Positions 59,647-64,000 of a DNA stretch of 64,000 nucleotides are shown here, piece after piece. The DNA lies in assembly GCF_002303925.1 (NCBI RefSeq), contig NZ_MRCS01000034.1:1-64000 (forward strand). The letters run 5' to 3'. The notes below the pieces were generated by a model, which was not told where the DNA came from, ran no database searches, and saw nothing but the letters and a program-made list of their open reading frames with translations. Both the position numbers and the translations under genes were made by a program. Each line of letters opens with the position of its first letter. The stretch's first letter is position 1. Origin of the DNA: Pseudomonas sp. ACN8. GTDB lineage: Bacteria; Pseudomonadota; Gammaproteobacteria; Pseudomonadales; Pseudomonadaceae.

Positions 59647-60632
59647 AAACGGGTCTCGGCCATCTGGTAGGCGGTTTCCAGGGCGACTTGCAGGCTGCCG
59701 GTGTCGATCTTGCCGCTGCCGGCCAGGTCCAGGGCGGTGCCGTGGTCGACCGAGGTGCGGATAATCGGCAAGCCAAGGGTCACGTTGACTGCCGCGCCGA
59801 AGCCTTTGTACTTCAGCACCGGCAGGCCCTGGTCGTGGTACATCGCCAGCACCGCATCGCAGTGCTCCAGATATTTGGGGGTAAACAGAGTGTCGGCGGG
59901 CAGGGGGCCACGAAGGTCCATGCCCTCGCCGCGCAGGCGCTCTAATGTGGGTTCGATGATATCGATTTCTTCATGGCCCAGGTGCCCGCCTTCGCCGGCA
60001 TGGGGGTTGAGCCCGCAGACCAGGATGCGTGGCCGGGCGATGCCGAACTTGTTTTGCAGGTCGGCGTGCAGGATACGCGTGACGCGTTCCAGACGCTCCG
60101 GCGTGATTGCATCGGCAATCTCGCGAAGGGGCAGGTGAGTGGTCACCAGGGCCACGCGCAAGCCGCGTGTGGCCAGCATCATCACCACTTGCGCGGTGTG
60201 GGTCAGGTCGGCAAGGAATTCCGTGTGCCCGGAAAAGGCGATGCCGGATTCGTTGATGACACCTTTGTGCACTGGCGCGGTAATCATGCCGGCGAAATCT
60301 CCGCTCACGCAGCCTTGGCCGGCGCGGGTCAGGGTTTCCAGAACGAAGGCAGCGTTCGCCTTGTCCAGTTGCCCGGCGACGACCTTGGCATTGAGCGGAG
60401 TATCCCAGACATACAGGCTGTTGGCTGGCGCGGGTACGTCCGGCCAGTTGTCCGGTGTGACCGGCAGCAGATCGACAGCCGCGCCCAGTTGCGCGGCCCG
60501 CTCAATGAGCAGGTCGCGGCTGGTAATGGCAATCAGGGGGTGAGGCTGGGCTTGCGAGGCGAGCAGCAGGCACAGGTCGGGACCTATGCCGGCCGGTTCG
60601 CCGGGTGTCAGCGCGAAACGTTGGGGTTTCAC
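59643..60632 (-). CDS. pdxA: 4-hydroxythreonine-4-phosphate dehydrogenase
   Basis: 329 aa. NAD-dependent enzyme of the DXP-dependent pyridoxal phosphate route. LTPGEPAGIGPDL at the N-terminus, metal-ligand histidines in TAPVHKGVINESGIAFSGHTEFLAD and LGHEEIDIIEP, and YHDQGLPVLKYKGFG near 280. Start overlaps the surA stop by 4 bases. Confidence 0.96.
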   Translation of the reverse strand: MKPQRFALTPGEPAGIGPDLCLLLASQAQPHPLIAITSRDLLIERAAQLGAAVDLLPVTPDNWPDVPAPANSLYVWDTPLNAKVVAGQLDKANAAFVLETLTRAGQGCVSGDFAGMITAPVHKGVINESGIAFSGHTEFLADLTHTAQVVMMLATRGLRVALVTTHLPLREIADAITPERLERVTRILHADLQNKFGIARPRILVCGLNPHAGEGGHLGHEEIDIIEPTLERLRGEGMDLRGPLPADTLFTPKYLEHCDAVLAMYHDQGLPVLKYKGFGAAVNVTLGLPIIRTSVDHGTALDLAGSGKIDTGSLQVALETAYQMAETRL

Positions 60633-61951
60633 TGCGCTGCCTGGTCGGCGCCAGGGAGTTTGATTTCCACGTACGCTTCGTCACGGATCTGACGCAGCCA
60701 GGTTTGCAGCTCTTCGTCGTATTTGCGGTTACGCAAAACGGTCATTGCTTGCTGCTCGCGAGCCTGTGAGGTGCTGTCGGTGGCGCGACGGCCAAGGACT
60801 TCCAGGACGTGCCAGCCGTACTGAGTCTGGAACGGCCTGGACAGCTGACCTTGCGGGGTCCTGGCCATCACTTCGCGGAACTCGGGCACCAGTGCGTTCG
60901 GGTCGATCCAGTTCAGGTCGCCGCCGTTGAGGGCGGAGCCCGGGTCTTCCGAATAGCTTTTCGCCAGCTCGCCGAAGTCTTCGCCAGCCTCGATACGGCT
61001 GTAGAGCGATTCTACCAGGGCCTTGGTTTTTGCTTCGTCGCGGATCGGGCTCGGCTTGACCAGGATGTGGCGCACATGTACTTCATCGCGCATCTGGGTC
61101 TGGCCGCCACGCTTTTCGAGGACCTTCAGAATGATGAAGCCGCCCGGGGTGCGCATTGGCTGGGTGACATCACCCACCGGCATGGTGCTCAGCAGGCGAT
61201 CGAACGGCGGAGGCAATTGAGCGGCCTTGCGCCAGCCCATGTCGCCACCTTCCAGTGCGGTTTCGCTGGCGGACTTGGCGATTGCCAACTGACCGAAGTC
61301 AGCGCCTTGCTTGAGTTGCTGGTAAATCGCATCGGCCTGTTTGGCTGCGTTCTGAATCGCGTCGGAGTTGGCGCTTTCCGGCGTGGGAATCAGGATGTTG
61401 GCCAGGTGGAACTCTTCGGACAGCTGCATTTTGCCCAGGTCGGATGCCAGGAAGTTCTTCACTTCCTGCTCGGAGACCTGAATGCGCTCGGCGACCCGAC
61501 GCTGGCGTACACGGCTGATGACCATTTCGCGGCGAATCTGCTCACGTGCGTCGTCGTAGGACAGACCGTCGCGCGTCAGGGCGGCGCGGAACTGCTCTAC
61601 CGACATGTTGTTGCGCTGGGCAATGGTGCCGACAGCCTGGTTCAACTCTTCGTCGGTAATGCGGATACCAGAGCGCTCGCCGATCTGCAATTGCAGGTTT
61701 TCGACGATCAGGCGCTCAAGTACCTGCTGCTCCAGCACGCTGGCCGGCGGCACGGCAGAACCACGCTTGGCGATGGTTTGCTGAACTTCATGAACCCGTT
61801 GGTCCAGTTGGCTCTGCATGACCACGTCGTTGTCGACGATGGCCACCACTTTGTCGATGGACTGTACGGCGGCGCTCGCCGCCGTACTCAGGAACAGCGC
61901 GCCCAGCATCAGCGGGCGCAGACAATCAGAAAGCTTGGTCTTCACGTTCAC
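60629..61951 (-). CDS. surA: Periplasmic peptidyl-prolyl isomerase/chaperone SurA
   Basis: 440 aa. Helps outer-membrane proteins such as LptD to fold. A signal peptide (LRPLMLGALFLSTAASAA) is followed by the SurA N domain and two parvulin domains around 180-280 and 290-390 (EVHVRHILVKPS, GDLNWIDPNALVPEF). GTG start at 61951 lies 26 bases inside the end of lptD; a second GTG at 61945 is possible. Confidence 0.95.
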   Translation of the reverse strand: MNVKTKLSDCLRPLMLGALFLSTAASAAVQSIDKVVAIVDNDVVMQSQLDQRVHEVQQTIAKRGSAVPPASVLEQQVLERLIVENLQLQIGERSGIRITDEELNQAVGTIAQRNNMSVEQFRAALTRDGLSYDDAREQIRREMVISRVRQRRVAERIQVSEQEVKNFLASDLGKMQLSEEFHLANILIPTPESANSDAIQNAAKQADAIYQQLKQGADFGQLAIAKSASETALEGGDMGWRKAAQLPPPFDRLLSTMPVGDVTQPMRTPGGFIILKVLEKRGGQTQMRDEVHVRHILVKPSPIRDEAKTKALVESLYSRIEAGEDFGELAKSYSEDPGSALNGGDLNWIDPNALVPEFREVMARTPQGQLSRPFQTQYGWHVLEVLGRRATDSTSQAREQQAMTVLRNRKYDEELQTWLRQIRDEAYVEIKLPGADQAAQ

Positions 61952-64000
61952 GATAACCTTGAATGCCTTTGTCGAGGAAGCTCTCTACCTTGGCGCCAGT
62001 CAGGCCGCCGAGCCCCTTCAGAACAATTTGGAGGAAGACGCCATGGTCGCCTTTTTCGTTTTCCGGGGCGTTCTGACTGAACTCGTCATAGGAAACCCAG
62101 TAACGGTTGATCAGGCGCAGTTTCCAGCAGCAGTTGTCGTACTCGAAACCACCGAACGCTTCCAGGGTGCGGTTGCGGTTGTAGTCATACTGCCAACGGG
62201 TGATGGCGTTCCATTGCGGCACGACCGGCCAGATCACCGAGAAGTCGTGCTGTTCGATCTTGTAGTAATCCTTCACGTAGCCCGGGGTGCCAGGGGTACC
62301 GTAGTCGCCACCGAACTGCCATTGACCGGTGTTCTGGTTGTAGATCACCTGGTCGTTACGATAGCGATAGCCGGCGTTGATGACCTTGTTCGGGTTGTCT
62401 TCAGGCTGGTAGTGGAACATCGCACTGCCCGAACGAGGGCTGTGGCTGTCCGGGTCCCAGTTGTAGTCGGCCGTGGTACGCCAGTCGCGGTTCCAGCGGT
62501 ATTCGTACTCCAGTGCGTACGGCGAAACGCTGGCTTGGGCATCGGCGCGGAGTTTCGGATCGACACCCGGCAACTGGACTTCGCGGTCCTTGAAGTACAG
62601 GGCCTGGCCTACGCTGAGGCGTTGACGTTCGAAACCGTTATCTTCGATCCAGCGGTTGGTCACGCCCAGGGACAGTTTGTTTTCGTCGCCGACACGGTCG
62701 GCGCCGGAGAAACGGTTGTCACGGAACAGCGACGCGTAGCTGAACGTGTATTCGCTGGTGTCGAATACCGGGATGTCTACCTGGTCGACCTCAGGCACGT
62801 ACAGGTAGAACAGGCGCGGTTCGAGGGTCTGGCGATAGTTCTTGCCGAACCATTGAGTATTGCGATCGAAGTACAGGCCGCTGTCGATGCTGGCGATCGG
62901 CACTGCGCGATTTTGGTTGCTGTCGAACTGACCGTTGAAATTCTCAGTCCCGTTTGCAGCTGCGGTTTGATTTTGACCCGCAATTTGACTTTTACCAGTA
63001 CCGTCCAGATCCAGTTGGTACTGCGTGTACTGGTACTTGAGTTTCGGCTTCAGGAAGCCATAGGTCCAGTTCAGCGGCAGGGTGACGGCTGGAGCCAGGT
63101 TGAGGCGATCGCCGTTGGCACGAGCCAGGCCTCGAACGTTGTTATCAATACGTGGCTCTACATTACCGTCTTCGTCGGAGTAGTTGCCGGATTTCAGATC
63201 CCGGTCAAACCGAACAACTTCGGTTTCGTAGGAGAAATTCAAGCCTTGGGGATGATACGGCAGCGCGCCATTGAAGGTGATCTGCGGCAAACGGTCGTAC
63301 GGTGTAATGTTCGAAACGGTCGCCAGCTGATAGGCCTGGGCATTTACGCGAGCGGTATAGCCGTCGCCGCGATAGGTGACGGAGCCCTGCTGGTTCACGT
63401 AGTCCTGGCTTTTCACGCCAATCTGGTCGGTCTGCAGATCCTGGAAGTAATACGGATCGCTGATCTTGGTGTAGTCGACTTGCGTGAGCGTTCGCGAGTC
63501 GAGACCGCCCTTGTGCTGCCAGTTGTACATGTAGCGGGTTTTTTCGGCGTCGGTCTGCTTGTCGCGTTCGTTGCTTTCGTCGTTGAGGTACGCCGCGCCG
63601 AACTGGCCTTCGCTGGACTTGGTCAGGTAGCGGAATTCGCCTTCCATCAACAAGCCGTGCTTTTCCATGTAGCGTGGGTACAACGTGGCATCGTAGTTCG
63701 GCGCCAGGTTGAAGTAGTACGGGGTGACCAGCATGAAGCCGGTATCGCTGCCGGTGCCGATGGTCGGCGGCAGGAAGCCGGACTGGCGACGGTCGTCGAT
63801 CGGGAAATAGATGTACGGCGTGTACAGGACCGGAATGTCCTTGACCCGCAGCGTCACGTTGGTCGCCGTGCCGAAACCGGTAGCCGGGTTCAGGGTGATG
63901 TTGTTGCCCTTGAGCTGCCAGGCGTTGCTGTTCGGTTCGCACGTGGTGTACGTACCATCCTTGAGGCGGATGATCGCGTTCTCGGCACGTTTGGCGTACA
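61926..64000 (-). CDS. lptD: LPS-assembly protein LptD, C-terminal part (cut by window end)
   Basis: 691 codons are visible; the N-terminus lies beyond 64000. Outer-membrane barrel that inserts lipopolysaccharide together with LptE. The visible part starts at the end of the jellyroll region (TTCEPNSNAWQLKG with a disulfide cysteine, LRVKDIPVLYTPYIYFPIDDRRQSGFLPP). The barrel domain follows, and the C-terminal cysteine pair is in EYDNCCWKLRLINRY. Neighbour of its chaperone gene surA, which it overlaps. Confidence 0.97.
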   Translation of the reverse strand, partial: YAKRAENAIIRLKDGTYTTCEPNSNAWQLKGNNITLNPATGFGTATNVTLRVKDIPVLYTPYIYFPIDDRRQSGFLPPTIGTGSDTGFMLVTPYYFNLAPNYDATLYPRYMEKHGLLMEGEFRYLTKSSEGQFGAAYLNDESNERDKQTDAEKTRYMYNWQHKGGLDSRTLTQVDYTKISDPYYFQDLQTDQIGVKSQDYVNQQGSVTYRGDGYTARVNAQAYQLATVSNITPYDRLPQITFNGALPYHPQGLNFSYETEVVRFDRDLKSGNYSDEDGNVEPRIDNNVRGLARANGDRLNLAPAVTLPLNWTYGFLKPKLKYQYTQYQLDLDGTGKSQIAGQNQTAAANGTENFNGQFDSNQNRAVPIASIDSGLYFDRNTQWFGKNYRQTLEPRLFYLYVPEVDQVDIPVFDTSEYTFSYASLFRDNRFSGADRVGDENKLSLGVTNRWIEDNGFERQRLSVGQALYFKDREVQLPGVDPKLRADAQASVSPYALEYEYRWNRDWRTTADYNWDPDSHSPRSGSAMFHYQPEDNPNKVINAGYRYRNDQVIYNQNTGQWQFGGDYGTPGTPGYVKDYYKIEQHDFSVIWPVVPQWNAITRWQYDYNRNRTLEAFGGFEYDNCCWKLRLINRYWVSYDEFSQNAPENEKGDHGVFLQIVLKGLGGLTGAKVESFLDKGIQGYREREDQAF

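Overview
The window is chromosomal DNA of a fluorescent Pseudomonas (P. fluorescens group). It is GC-rich and carries several REP palindromes of the GTGGGAGCGAGCCTGCTCGC type. Its gene order closely follows the P. aeruginosa PA0500-PA0595 region: bioFHCD, acyl-CoA dehydrogenases, rsmY, a LysR gene and an aminotransferase at the left, and tRNA-rmcA-rpoD-dnaG-rpsU-tsaD-plsY-folB-folK-cca-spoVR-yeaH-yeaG-glpE-apaH-apaG-rsmA-pdxA-surA-lptD at the right. Comparisons with named strains are from memory, not from a search.

Left part (1-12.9 kb): the biotin operon bioF-bioH-bioC-bioD, with all genes overlapping and a 58-bp perfect inverted repeat over the bioF ribosome-binding site. Next come two lineage-specific genes and three paralogous ~600-aa acyl-CoA dehydrogenases, the first behind a TTGACA/TATGTT promoter with a PsrA-type operator. 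A membrane GGDEF protein lies between copies 1 and 2. The regulatory RNA rsmY follows, with a perfect GacA upstream activating sequence.

PQQ block (12.9-24.4 kb): a LysR regulator, a class III aminotransferase, a RelE/HigA-like toxin-antitoxin pair with a palindromic operator, a Pmp3 peptide, a prolyl-oligopeptidase-like S9 peptidase, then pqqE-D-C-B-A and pqqF on the minus strand. A hairpin after pqqA probably sets the excess of pqqA over pqqB-E. davB-davA (lysine to 5-aminovalerate) with an Lrp-type regulator follow.

Accessory zone (27.7-39.2 kb): a stand-alone M41-type zinc peptidase, a DUF3077 gene with a structured leader RNA, a HigB/HigA-like pair, and then a ~9.1-kb element integrated into the 3' half of a CAT-anticodon tRNA. 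The element is bounded by 74-bp identical direct repeats and has an identical pattern of TGTGGACG tandem sites at both ends. It is a wrecked prophage: an integrase, a repressor-like gene, a DNA-binding protein, a primase fragment fused to a tail-gene fragment, and small phage-type membrane proteins. It also carries cargo. A 491-aa coiled-coil/two-TM protein lies next to the left att site, and a 339-aa TM/SH3-like protein lies between the integrase and the right att site. DUF4760 and HEAT-like small proteins are also present. The two att-flanking cargo genes are the best candidates here for undescribed (perhaps anti-phage) functions.

Right part (39.2-64 kb): conserved housekeeping genes on both strands: c-di-GMP enzyme RmcA, the rpsU-dnaG-rpoD macromolecular synthesis operon, tsaD/plsY convergent, folB-folK, cca, the PrkA/YeaH/SpoVR stress module, glpE, and the lptD-surA-pdxA-rsmA-apaG-apaH run. 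lptD is cut off by the window end.
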